Shown here: in pieces, positions 48,964 through 60,700 of the stretch
How positions within the stretch are numbered: position 1 is the stretch's first letter
Layout: each line of letters opens with the position of its first letter
Source: Filosporella fistucella
Lineage: Eukaryota; Ascomycota; Leotiomycetes; Helotiales
Length of the DNA: 64,000 nucleotides
NCBI GenBank assembly: GCA_030077755.1
Contig: JAQJZZ010000008.1
Location: 1,860,001 to 1,924,000, forward strand
Direction of reading: 5' to 3'
The notes under the pieces: model-generated
What the model saw: only the letters and a program-made list of their open reading frames with translations
What the model was told of the DNA's origin: nothing
The model's database searches: none
Translations under genes and position numbers: made by a program

Positions 48964-50006
48964 ATGCAAGCTGGCCACAGTGCAGCCTGCAGGAACACTT
49001 CTAATACCGAGTCGCTGGGTAAATATTTGCCTTGCTGTGTGTTGATAGTGTTTTTATTCTGGAAAAATGGTGAGGCTGGGGTGGTCGCAATTCTTCCAGC
49101 CGCTGATGGTTGCTGGTATCTTGACAAACGCGGTTCATGACCCAATCCCGACGTGTTCCAGTGACATTGAGCCGTTTCGGAGATTGCACAATCGCGAAAG
49201 AAAGAGGGGGAAGGTCGTGAACAGACATTTTGAGGGACCCTGCACTGTATAAGGTTCATTTCCATCACGATAACGAGACATGCGAATTTGCATCGTGATG
49301 ACAAAATACAATCAGCAAGAAGAGCGAGTACATCGAGTGTACTGTAAACAGAGGACCGACGGTCGAGGGATTCGAGCTGTTATTAATATAATCTGGGAAT
49401 TTGGGAAACTGACCCCCGTAGTCAGCTGTCTATTCTTGCGGCTGCTGGTGGTTGGACTCGACTAAATTTTGCATGGGCTGAAATAAGGTATCATGAAACG
49501 CCATAGCAATCTCCTGAAAATTGCTTCTCATTTCCCTCCACCCGCACAGTTTCCACCCCTTTCTTACTCCAGGAAACAAAGTTCCCCAGTCTCTTGTTTT
49601 CTCTCTCTCTTTTAAGCTTTTTTATACACTTGCCTAGACCTTCATTTTATGGCTAGATTTCTCCAGGAATCCTTTTAAGTTATCCAAGTCAGCCCTGCAA
49701 GGCGAAGTCATCCTTCTTCCCCAGAATCCATCGCAGCCCTTGTTGCATTACTCTCGTTATATAGCTCACCACGCCCGTCGACCTCATCATCCACCATCTC
49801 ATCCATATCAAATCAAAAAGCTGAGCGTCGGATTAGTATGACTGTTTCATTTCAATTGGCACATATCATCCGGTTGAGAGCATTATAAACAGAAGTCGCT
49901 CGTGTCCGTAACATCTTCGCGTTTCAGACGTCATCCTGAGAACACCTTCCTTTCGCAACATCCGACACTCTCTTCAGCTGCTTCCTGCTTTTTTTTTGCG
50001 CCCAAT
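48964..50006. other. Intergenic, upstream of the GPI-type protein gene
   Basis: The last 500 bases are pyrimidine-rich, with TCTCTCTC and long T runs, as in fungal promoters and leaders. No gene is seen. Confidence 0.5.
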
Positions 50007-50833
50007 ATGCTGTCGCAATCGCTCGTTACGTTCACAGCTTCGATGCTCGTCCCTTTGGTCGCCGCATCAACTTACCCAACATGTGTGTCCTCGTCTGAAA
50101 GTTACGAGGTTGGAAAAGTGGACTATCTTTTCAATAATTTCTGCAATGAGCTCGCTGCAGCCAAGTTTGCGACCAAGGAGAAGGTATACGGGTTACCTGT
50201 CATCTCATTCAGCTTCCATGCTGCAACAGATAGTCAAACATGCGACGTGACGAACTGTCTGTCAAGTTTTGGCAGTCTCATCGACTCATGTAAGTCATCC
50301 CAAACATCAAAACAAAACATTGGATAGAAATACTGATTGGATGAAAAGGCGCAAAAGATAAGACCGTGTTTGGCACCGGTAGCATTGAAGACGATTGCGG
50401 ATCATACAACTTCACCATCTGGAATACCGCGCTCAATCCTATTACCCTCGCCTCAACACCCACTACGACACTCGAAGGAAGCACGATGACGACCGCTGCT
50501 CGGGTTACGGCTTCATCAAAGGTCAAATCCTCCTCGGCGACGATTACCTCTACCACCGCATCGTCGACACCAAGCGGTGAACCAGTACTCAGCTACTCTC
50601 TGAATGACACACCATTGTTCAGTAACAGTACGGCTGGAGGCTACTCTAGCACGAGTGCAGCAGGACCAACGGCTGTCATCAGCAGCTCAGGGACAACGAC
50701 CAGTCAGTCTAGCACATCAAGCACGAAACCTGTCGTAGGCTCGACAGCACTAGGAACCAGCGGAGCAGATATTGTGAGGGCTGGTGGACTAGGATTGGTC
50801 GCTGTGGGATGTTTATTCGTATGGTTCTTGTAG
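50007..50833 (+). CDS. Ser/Thr-rich GPI-type secreted protein
   Basis: Two exons, 50007-50289 and 50349-50833, encode 255 residues. The 59-bp intron (GTAAGT, branch ACTGAT, AAAG) joins at a Cys codon. The frame is open 35 codons upstream of this ATG, but this start gives a signal peptide (MLSQSLVTFTASMLVPLVAA). The mature N-terminal domain of about 120 residues has seven cysteines and no known fold. It is followed by a long Ser/Thr stalk (TSTTASSTPSG, SSGTTTSQSSTSSTK) and a hydrophobic C-terminus (GGLGLVAVGCLFVWFL) expected to direct GPI attachment. It is likely a heavily O-glycosylated wall or membrane protein. Function unknown. Confidence 0.78.
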
Positions 50834-51419
50834 ATAAATATTGCATATTTTTGAGCGACTTCATGGCATTGGGATTGGGATTGGTGTTTTTTGGCGGCTT
50901 GTATTTTTGAAGGGGGGAAGAGTATATATATAGCTAATGGTTTGTTGATATGATATACCCAATACTATTCTAATTCTATTCACAATGACTTTTCTTGGCG
51001 CCAAAGTATTAATATCTTGTGCGATGGTAGCCGCTTACCCAGCTTTCAAAGTTGTTGTTGTTGCTGTTGTTATAGTGATATACTAAAAGCTAAATTTAGC
51101 TAGGCAGATAAAAGTAAGATTACTTACTAGTCATCGGCAGTATCGACTGTTACTCGAGCATGAGGCAGTTGAAGAATCTAGGTCATTTGATACAATTCAG
51201 GAAGGCAGATATAAACAAGAAATTCAACAATGTATTGCTAGATGTACGGTACGCTAAGACAAACTACAAAAACGCCTAGAAGATGCTCGATATCCAATTG
51301 CATGCTAGACATAAGAAACTCAATGAATGGCATGGTCTCAGATTCACGTTGGTCTCGTGTGTTGACTAATACAGAAAGAGCGAATGCAAAGAAAGCTTCA
51401 AAGAGCGTGTATATCTCCA
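50834..51419. other. Intergenic between converging genes
   Basis: This contains the 3' regions of the GPI-type gene and the LIM gene and a short GTT-type repeat near 51050-51070. Nothing else is seen. Confidence 0.5.
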
Positions 51420-54204
51420 TCAGGCCTTCAACTCCCTCTCTATGCATTGAATACACAAGACGATCGTTTCGTTTCCGACTTCCTTCGGGTAAAACGCACC
51501 ATCTTCAAATCCATTTTTGCAAGTTGCACAGCGGAAACACTTTTCATGCCACTCCCCACCTAGAGCTTGTACGTACTCGCCAATGACGGGCTTCTTACAC
51601 TTCTTGCATTTGGGAGCTTGACGTTCTGTTCGCTTCGTTTGGCAATTCAGACACCAAGCATACCCATCTTTCTCGATGTGGGTCATACCCTTCTCGAATG
51701 GATCACCACATTCGGCGCAGAAGAAATGTCCATAGTGCCAGTTTTCTCCAAGAGCGACCATATGCTCGCCAATGATGGGAGTCTTACAATGCTTGCACTT
51801 GGGTGCAAAGTTTTCGTGCCAGTCGAGGTGACAGTAATATCGAAGCCTGGTATCGCCATCTTCCGCAAACGTCTGGCCCTCGATTTCAGGAATAGGTTCT
51901 CCACGATTGCGTCTCCTAATCCTATCGACTCGTTCGGTGCGCTTTGCAGGTGGTTCAGGATGAATTTCCAAAGACTCGAGGCCGGTTCCGCAGGTAAAGC
52001 AGATGAAGCACCCAGGATGGAAATGTTCTTGAGCTCCACTAAGCTTAACAACACGGCCTTCAATCGGTAATTGACATTGGTGACATGTTGCCGTAGCTCG
52101 CTTGCCAGCGGCGGGCGACCAGTGACCACGCGGCAAAGGAGCAGTGGCATGATGGTGTGGGAGTGGCCGACTGACCGATTTGGGATCGGGAAGAGGACGT
52201 CTTGATTGATTTGGAGGAGTATTTGAGCTCACATTGATCGTTGGTATTGTAGGCGCCGAGACAGAGATTCGTGGTGCGTCGGGGAGGTTGATTGTAGGGA
52301 CTGACGGCTTGGGGTCAGGAAAATTGATTGTAGGAATATTCGAATTGGAATCGGGTAGTTTGATCGTAGGGACAGGAGGTGTTGAATCAGGCAGATTGAT
52401 AGTAGGAATAGGTGGATGAGAACCAGGCAGGTTGATCGTGGGGACAGATGGGGAAGAATTTGGGAAATTGATGACAGGGACAGGTCGTGCTGGAGAAGAG
52501 TTTACTTGGATTGAGGGAGTGTTAGGAATGTGAATGGTCGGGATAGGGGATGGGACATCCTTCGAATCCGAGCGAGAAGGTAAGCTCTGCCTTTGGCTAC
52601 TGGAGGATCCCCTATCGAATGGTGATCTTCTTCGCACTTCTGGCTTCACATCAGCCTCTTTCGGCTTCCAATTTGAGTCAAAGCTTACAATCGGACGACC
52701 TGGCTTGTCACTGACAACAGTAGGCGTCGGCAGCTTGGGACTGCGATCTTTCAATTTCATGCTCGTCGCCATACGAATATCTTCGCTTCTAATCTCGAGA
52801 CCATCTTTCATTGGAACAGGAGGTGTTGTCTTCTCAGCAATTGGTCTTGGGCCCAGAATTTCTGGATGAGGGTTTGCAGTGTAGTTTGGATTTCTAGACT
52901 GAGATGGTGGATTCCGATGGATTTCGGAAGTGGACAGTCTTTTGGTCGGCTCGGGAGGAGTGCTGTTTGAGCGTTGCGCTACATCTTGTGCAAATTGCAC
53001 ACGATTTAAAGGATTTCGCGGCTTGATACGTAGTGGCGCAGGCATATCTCTAGCATCTTGAGAACGTCCGCGGTCGGTAGACTCTTGGTCAGGCTCTTCC
53101 CAAATTTGCTCGCCAGTGAAGGTGCCAATTTCCCCACTGATGTTTCTTTTGGCACTACTCCGTCTTCTTGAATTGCCGGGCTTGCCAGTTGCATTCGAGA
53201 TACTTCCATAAGACTTGGATGTTGACCTGACAGTTGCGTCTCTTGAGGAATCCAAAGAGGCCCGTGTTCTGCCTTCAGGACTGATGTTCCTGTCAAATCG
53301 AGAGTGCTCAGAACCATCACTAGATATCCGGCTTCTTGGAGACTGCAATCCTCCACTGCTGCTTGAACCACCAGACACAGAACGTGGAGGCATATCTCTT
53401 GCAAGACCAGTAGCCATTCCAATCCCCCCGTATCGTCCAACACTTTGGGTTCTTGCATGTTGGTAGCTGTTTTTCCGAAGGTGTTCTGTATAACGATAGG
53501 GCATATCGGGCTTCGGAATAGTATCTGGATTTTGATGTTGGAAAACAAGCTCTGAGGCTTCCTCTTGTGCTGCGGCATGGAGTCGAGCTTCTTCCTCTAA
53601 CTTTTTCAGATCGAGATCCTCCATAGCCTCTCGCAGAGCGACAGCTTCTTCTTTCTCCATCCATCTCTGACCGCGCTCCATATATGTTGAGGTTGGTACA
53701 ACATCTGAAGCCTTTAACGGCGCAACTTTGAGAGCAGCAGGCGGTTGGGCCAGCTGCCGTCCGGTGCGTGAAGTTACGGAGGAGTATGTGGAGAGGGAGG
53801 AATGTGCACGATTGTGAGATAGAACGCTCGACGACCGTGGGGTCGGCTCAACTGGCGTTTCAGGAGCTGGTTCTGGTGCAATTGCAGAGTCCCGTCGATT
53901 GTTAGGAGGTGGAGGCCTGGCACCACTTGGGCGAGCAATTCGATTGTTGCGGAGATCTGAGAGATATGAGGCTGTTGAATATCAGCATATGAAGCAAGGG
54001 AGACAATTGAAGGTAATGGCAGGATGTAAAGCTGCAATAAAGAGTAGAAATCCGCTCATTGCTCAGATAAACCTCAAAGCTCAGGGAACGATGACAAAGA
54101 GTGGTCTGGAAGAATCACTGACCAAATTGATCGTTTGACATGTAAACTGGCCCTGGAGGTGTCACTTTACGATTTCGGTCCTTGAACCTTCCTCGGAGCG
54201 ACAT
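51420..54204 (-). CDS. Paxillin-like protein with three C-terminal LIM domains
   Basis: Two exons, 54204-54123 and 53971-51420, encode 877 residues. The 151-bp intron (GTCAGT to ACAG) links MSLRGRFKDRNRK to SYLSDLRNNRIARPSG in frame. A charged coiled segment follows (MEKEEAVALREAMEDLDLKK, about residues 130-150), then a long disordered Ser/Pro region. It includes a tandem array of PTINLPDS-type units (coded by about 52225-52560). LIM domains are at about 657-752, 753-815 and 816-877. Each has the zinc Cys/His set (for example CKKCKKPVIGEYVQALGGEWHEKCFRCATC in two parts). LIM1 carries an insertion of about 35 residues between its zinc fingers. Relatives such as fission yeast Pxl1 act at the actomyosin ring and polarised growth sites. 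A scaffold role in cytokinesis or hyphal growth is inferred. Confidence 0.88.
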
Positions 54205-55287
54205 TTTTGGGATGAAAGGTAGAAGATATTCGATAATTCGGGCTTTCAGTCAACTTTGGTTCGTGCTGAAATGCGTTGCGTTGGGAGCCGGTGCAAGCAA
54301 AAATATGGTGCGACGAATCGACTGTTTATGCAAAGCATGAATTGAAGGTGCAAAAGGTGGGGAGAAATAGAGACGAGGCAATGAGTGTTTATTGTAAGAG
54401 ATGGTTGTAATAACAGTGAATTGTATAGGTAAACAGTAATTCTCGTGCAAGGTGACTCAAGACTCTTTGTCCTTGTTCGCTGGGATCTGAGGTGGTCTGC
54501 TGTCGTACGGTGCTGGTAAACAACCTTATTCGCGTACACCGGGCAACCAGGTAGGGGCAACCACGTCACTTAGTCTGTAGGCATAGGTATCAACTAAAGC
54601 TCCGTCTCGAGCATTTCCAGGTTCCACTGCTTCTTTGCCCTCCTCACCTCAATTCTTAATCCTATGGCTACGTAAAATCACGTCAAATACTAAGATCCAT
54701 CTTAGGGTAAGGTAAGTCTCGTACAGTCCCGCTACCAGAATGATAAATTTTCTTCCTCGCTTCTAATTTCCGGAGACAAGGTACAGAAATGCTGTGCAAG
54801 GTTGCACGCAGGAATCTTCAAAGAGAATGCACGTGATCCGGACCAGAGACGGGCCGAGCATATGACCCTGACAACGTCAAATTCCCTTACGCTTCAGTGA
54901 TTCTAGTCTTCTGTCAAAGTGTCCCAATTACAACCCAGCCAATTCAACATGCAGAGATATTCTATGGAATATTAGAAAGCTCTGAATATGCACTTCTTGG
55001 TGAGTACATCTTGGCATCCATGCTTGACGGGACCCATTACCTAAAATTCGGCTTCCCGGCATCTCGAAGGTACCTAGTTATTCCCGAAAGCGCTGCCATT
55101 TTCGCGGGGTAGCGTCACCGTGAAGAGCTTGTAAATTATCATTTCTGTGAGTCAAATTTGCCATGTTATGCTCGTCTTTCCATTTTCTTTTCGGTTTCCT
55201 CATGTTTAATGTGACTATATCAATATCGTTGCCACTTTAGAAAGGACGTTTCTATAGTTTGCTTTGGACTTTGAGCGAAAATCGAGA
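54205..55287. other. Divergent promoter region, LIM gene and MFS gene
   Basis: This is about 1.1 kb between the start codons of divergent genes. No ORF with a domain is seen. It should hold both promoters. Confidence 0.5.
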
Positions 55288-57023
55288 ATGGCTATGAGTT
55301 TAGAAGAATCTGAAGGTTTTGACCCTATCTCGACGGAAAGAACCCGATCTCGCAAATCAGAGTCAGAGAAGACGGCAACTGAAGATGATCCGGAGCAGCA
55401 CCAAAGCCCACAGGACAAACCAGTCGATGTTCCACCAGATGGAGGGTATGGCTGGGTCTGTGTTGCTTGCGTATTTCTAATCAATGCCCATACATGGGGG
55501 GTCAACAGTGTGCGTGAAGTCTTTTGTACTCTCGTCTTGATACGCTAATGTTTCCAGTCCTATGGCATATTTTTAGCACACTATCTTTCCTATAATACTT
55601 TTCCTGGTGCCACTGCTTTAGATTACGCCTTTGTTGGTGGTTTATCGATTTCCATGGCTCTGATCATATCTCCTCTCGCCACGATTTGCACCAGGAAGTA
55701 TGGTACTCAAACGTCCCTTGCTGTTGGTATAGCTTTCGAGACTGCTGGGCTCTTAGGCGCATCTTGGGCGGACAAGATATGGCATTTGTTCCTTTCTCAG
55801 GGTCTTGCATTCGGATTTGGAATGGGATTTTTATTCGTGGCGAGCGTGGGTGTTGTACCACAATGGTTTTCGAAGAAGAGATCATTTGCCAACAGCATAG
55901 CTACCGCTGGAAGTGGCCTCGGAGGTTTGATTTATTCCCTTGGGACCAATGCTATGATTCAGTCAATATCGCTTGGATGGGCATTCAGGATCCTTGCAAT
56001 CGTCGCTTGTGCTGTAAACACTATTTGCGCTTTACTCATCCGGGATCGAAATAAAGCTGTTGGCGCAGTCTATATTGCTTTCGACATAAAGCTTTTCAAA
56101 CGGGTGGAGTTTCTGTTGCTCCTTGGCTGGGGTTTCTTCTCTATGCTTGGATATATTGTGCTCCTCTTCTCTCTCCCAAGCTATGCCCGAAGCGTGGGCC
56201 TTTCAGCGCAACAGGGTTCTGTAATAGGTGCGATGCTTAATCTTGGACAAGGTATGCTCTATTTGTCGGTAGCACTCTAGAATTCACTAATATCAACATA
56301 GGAATTGGGCGGCCATTCGTTGGTTATTTCAGGTAAGTAGCCAATCATCCGGGCCACTACTTCTCAGGACCAAGAGCTCTCGAGACAGGAATATCTGCTC
56401 CCCAAATAAATGACCACAACAACTGACTCCGAACTTTCAAATCTAGCGATGCCTTTGGGCGGATTAACATGGCTGGCTCCTGCACATTCTTAGCTGGGCT
56501 ATTTTGCCTTGTCATCTGGATCTTTGCCAAGGATTATGGTGTCTTGATTTTCTTCGCTATCATTTGTGGAACTGTCTCTGGAACGTATGCAGATATCTCC
56601 CTGATCTTTCTCCCTCATACTGATCAATATAGATTTTGGGCAACAATAGGACCCGTTGGCGCCGAAGTTGTTGGTATACAAATTCTACCATCCGCTCTCT
56701 CTATTGTATGGATTATCCTCGTCCTCCCCTGCACATTTTCTGAACCCATTGGCCTGGAATTACGTGCCGAAAGTGGAAATATATATCTTCATGCTCAATT
56801 GTTCACTGGGTTCATGTATATCGCGTCGGCAGTCTGTATGTGGTTTCTCAGAGCCTGGAAGATCAAAGAATTGAAGAGTATGGCTTTGGATACAGAGAAA
56901 AGAGAGCAAGAGCTGAGGAATGCTGATGTCTCAGGACCAAATATGTCACGACACGCAAGTAGAGTAAGCGTGAGGAGTAAGATAAAATCTGCCAGAGGGC
57001 TGTGGTCTTGGCAGCGCGTATAG
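55288..57023 (+). CDS. MFS transporter, monocarboxylate-porter type
   Basis: Five exons (55288-55509, 55558-56251, 56302-56332, 56447-56584, 56633-57023) encode 491 residues. All joins are in frame, and the third exon is only 31 nt. A hydrophilic N-terminus of about 50 residues precedes the PPDGGYGWVCVACVF motif that marks monocarboxylate-type porters at the first membrane helix. About twelve hydrophobic segments follow, with the loop KYGTQTSLAVG, the basic motif WFSKKRSFAN, and GIGRPFVGYFSDAFGR across the small exon. The C-terminal tail is charged. Such porters move short organic acids or related metabolites with protons across the plasma membrane. The substrate is unknown. The open frame runs 8 codons upstream to a TTG, so the ATG at 55288 is used; a second Met lies at codon 3. 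Confidence 0.88.
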
Positions 57024-57712
57024 TACATAATGCAATCGAAACTTGCCTAATCTTATTTGCAATTATTTTCCTGGGATTTGACTCTGTGTCCAGCTACGTT
57101 CAATCCCAGAAAGGATCCATCATTGCTAGTTACCCGTCCGATAAGGGTTTTCATATCGCACCGATCCGTCCAGGGTATGCCGCTACCATGGTCTGATACC
57201 TGAAATTCTTTGCCACAGATGGATCAAACTGGAGAAATTCAAAGCAAGATCTATACTGGTCTACAACTTGATAGATCGCCGGTGCCACTTATATGATCAC
57301 GGTTCCTCCCACTCTCCAGTTAGAGCACATGCAAGGTAAATTTGGAAATGTTGAACAAGTCTATTGGTTTTATAACTAGCTGCACCATATTTGAATAGGT
57401 ACCTAGTAATCCTAGACTACAAAAACACAGCTGCTGTAACTTTTCCAGCTCCGATTCCTAACACCAATTCCAGGAGGCATCTTGTCTTCAATTTGGATGC
57501 CCATTTAGTATTCCCCGCAGCCATGCATGTTAAATCAGAACTCCAACCGGAGCATGATATGCCCCTCTAAAACAGAAGAATACGCCCTTCTCAATGCAAT
57601 GATCCAGCCGCGGATATGCAGCCCCACCCGTGTTTCGAACCCGATTTAAAAATCTCCATTAACGCCGACGCAATGATACAAACACATGAACAGTATTCGC
57701 TCTAATCCTTGA
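57024..57712. other. Intergenic between converging MFS and CHD1 genes
   Basis: These are the 3' regions of two convergent genes. No feature is seen. Confidence 0.5.
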
Positions 57713-60700
57713 TCAACTTTTGACTGGCGCAGCCGAGGAAGCGTTGCCATTTGTTGCAGAGGCCGAGGAGTTTCCACTCGCGGCTTCCTTCTGAGCTTTC
57801 AAGATGTTGTGATAAATATCCCTCAATTGCTTCCCAGTTGTCTGCGGTGCTCCAGGTGAAATCGGCCACCAGCGTGCAACATAGTCCCTGCGCATGTTAG
57901 CTTCCAATAAATGCATGGAGGAGGAGGTACCTACCAACAAGGTTTTATAGACTTCTCTTCTTCACTACATAACTCATCGACAAAGTGACCAAGAGTGACA
58001 AGCTCTTCCTTCATGACCTTAGCTCGCTCTTTCTGAGATTTAATGAGAGCCTTGGTAGCTGACTGAACTCGCTTTAAGCTATCTCTAACAGGTTTGAACA
58101 AAAGACGCAACATGGCATCTTGTTCATGCCCGGTCTTGGAGGTCAAACCCTCGGACTTCCGAGATTTAGAGTGACGATCGTCTTCTCCACTGTGCTTCCT
58201 TTTCGAATCGGGCCTTGGTGTAGAATGGCTTTGAGAATGGCTGTGGCGGTCCCGATCACGATCACGATCACGATCCCGATTGTGGTGCGATTCCGATTGG
58301 CGAATCTTCTTAGATTGAGGGGCGGGTGAAGCTGAGAAAGAGCCTCTGGTCTCAGATCGCCTGTGCCCGTTGATGCGATCATATTTCTTGTTGTTGCGGT
58401 GATGGTTCTCAACAGCGCGTTTTGCGGCTTGGTTGTCGGAGTACTTGGCTTTCAAAACCGAAAGAAGGTAATCAGCTCGACGAACAAGATGGACCGCTCC
58501 TGGCGCTTTAGCAACCTTTTCTTCCCCCTTGATACGCTCTTCTTTCTTGTCAACACGATGTTCCTCCAAAAAGAACTTTTCCTGTAGACCAAGATCTGGA
58601 TCGTCTCTTATCTGAACCCAGGCACCGTAACCATGCCTGTGAATGCCAACAAGGAGCATGCCATCTTCACGCGCACCCCAATCACAAGAATAGTGAGCTG
58701 CCTTTGATGCGTCGGGCACACGAAAATTCTTGAATTCAGGAACACCTGTGATGATCTCCTTAAGCATTCTCATTTCGCCAGGACGCTCAACCACTGTTTC
58801 CGCATTGAGTCGTTTAACTCCGAGAAAATCAAACAAGACTGCCTTTCTATCCTTCTTCGTGAGAGGTTTCTGGGACTCGCGTTCCATAGCCAAGATTCTT
58901 GCTTTATCCTCATCTAACCGTCTGGTGCTTTCGTCCGTGATGGCTTTGATCGCTGTTTTGAGCACTCCAATATCTCGGCCGACGAGTCGAGCATCTTTAA
59001 TGAGTTCATCTCCGCGTTCGTCAATAGATCCATAGCGAAGGTATGCTCGGAAGAGATTCCTAGCCTCCTTTTCATTCAATTCTCGCTTAGGATCAGCACG
59101 ATTGGCTTGGGCTTCTCGTTTCTCATCAAGTTCGTCCTGCTTGGCCTGGTCTCGTTCCCTTTTCTTCGCCAATCGCTGCTCTCTTTCGACCTCCGCAGTA
59201 TTTCTCATCGCGGCCTTGCGAGGTGCATTTTCTTCGACAACCTTCTTGAGATAATCCTCATGGAGACGTTTTTCCTCTTCCGCCTTGAGACTTGCTAATT
59301 GGTCCTTTGGAATGATATCGTCCCATTCAAGATCGATCTTGACATCGGTGTACTCGAAGCTGCGCAGGAAATCCTCACCACCATCAGCGATCATACCTTC
59401 TGGCACTTCGGTCTTGTGCTCCTCGGCGTTTTCGAGCACTGAGTCGATATCCAATTCTTCAAGCTTCTTCTGGTTTCCAGATTGCTCAAACATCTTCTGT
59501 CCCCTACGCTTCAAAATCCTAGATATATCTTCCGATGACTTTGGATCGTCGATCTTGCCGGCCTTGACAGCCTTTTCTCGGAGCTCTTTCTTTTCTTTGT
59601 CGGTAACTCCTCTCTGGATGGTGATAAATTCAAGCATCAACTTGTTGCGAGCACGCTCGAGAACCTCCTCCTCAACTGTTTCCTTTGATACCAGACGGTA
59701 AATACTTACTGGTTTCTTCTGTCCGATCCGATGAGCACGTGCCATAGCCTGCAAATCGGCTTGGGGATTCCAGTCTGAATCGAAAATGATGACAGTGTCT
59801 GCTGTCATCAAATTGATACCGAGTCCTCCAGCACGGGTCGACAGAAGGAAGCAGAAATCGTTGCTACCGTCAGCGTTGAAGTGATCAATGGCCATGCGAC
59901 GAGGACCGGCAGCAATAGTTCCATCAAGCCGCTGAAATTGATATCCTCGAATTTGGAGATAATCTCCAAGGATGTCGAGCATCTTGACCATCTGGCTGAA
60001 GATAAGGACACGATGATTGTCTCTTTTCAGTTTGACCAACAAGCGGTCTAGAAGCATCATCTTGCCGCTGCTTGCAATCAATCCCTTCAGCTGATCTTCC
60101 CGGCGTTCACTCCCCTTCAATATCTTTTCTTCGGCATTGGGAAACATATAGGGGTGATTGCTAGCTTTCTTCAGCTCCATCATGATGTTGAGGAGAGATT
60201 GCTTTTGGCCTTTGGCACCCTCATTCAGAGCTGCGTAGTTTCTGGTCAAAATGTTTTTGTAATAATCAAGTTGGACATCGGAAAGTTCAACCCGGATGAT
60301 TTTTTCGCTTTTCGGTGGCAGATCATTCTCTACTTTCTGTTTTGTCCGTCGAAGAATGTATGGCTGGATTTTAGTTGTCAGAGCAGCGATTTTCTCGCCG
60401 GCAGCTTCTTCAGTCAGGTCCATATTTTCCTCGATATCCAACTCGCCAGGCATGAGAAAGTCCATGAGTGCCGACAGTTCTCCTAGCGTGTTCTGAACAG
60501 GGGTACCGGTGATTAACAAACGACTTGGTGCTTTGAAATCAAGAAGCTTTTGATACAGTTGCGATTCTCTGTTTTTGAGGCGATGAGCTTCGTCAACAGC
60601 CATAAATTGCCACTTTATTTGTGACAAGAAAGAAGCATCCACAAGGATGTATTCGTAAGAGGTGAGGAGGACATTGAACTTAGGCTTCTTTGGATTGCCA

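Noticed and set aside
58240..58275. GATCAC hexamer repeat
   Set aside because: It is the coding sequence of the RD-dipeptide linker in CHD1, not an independent repeat element.
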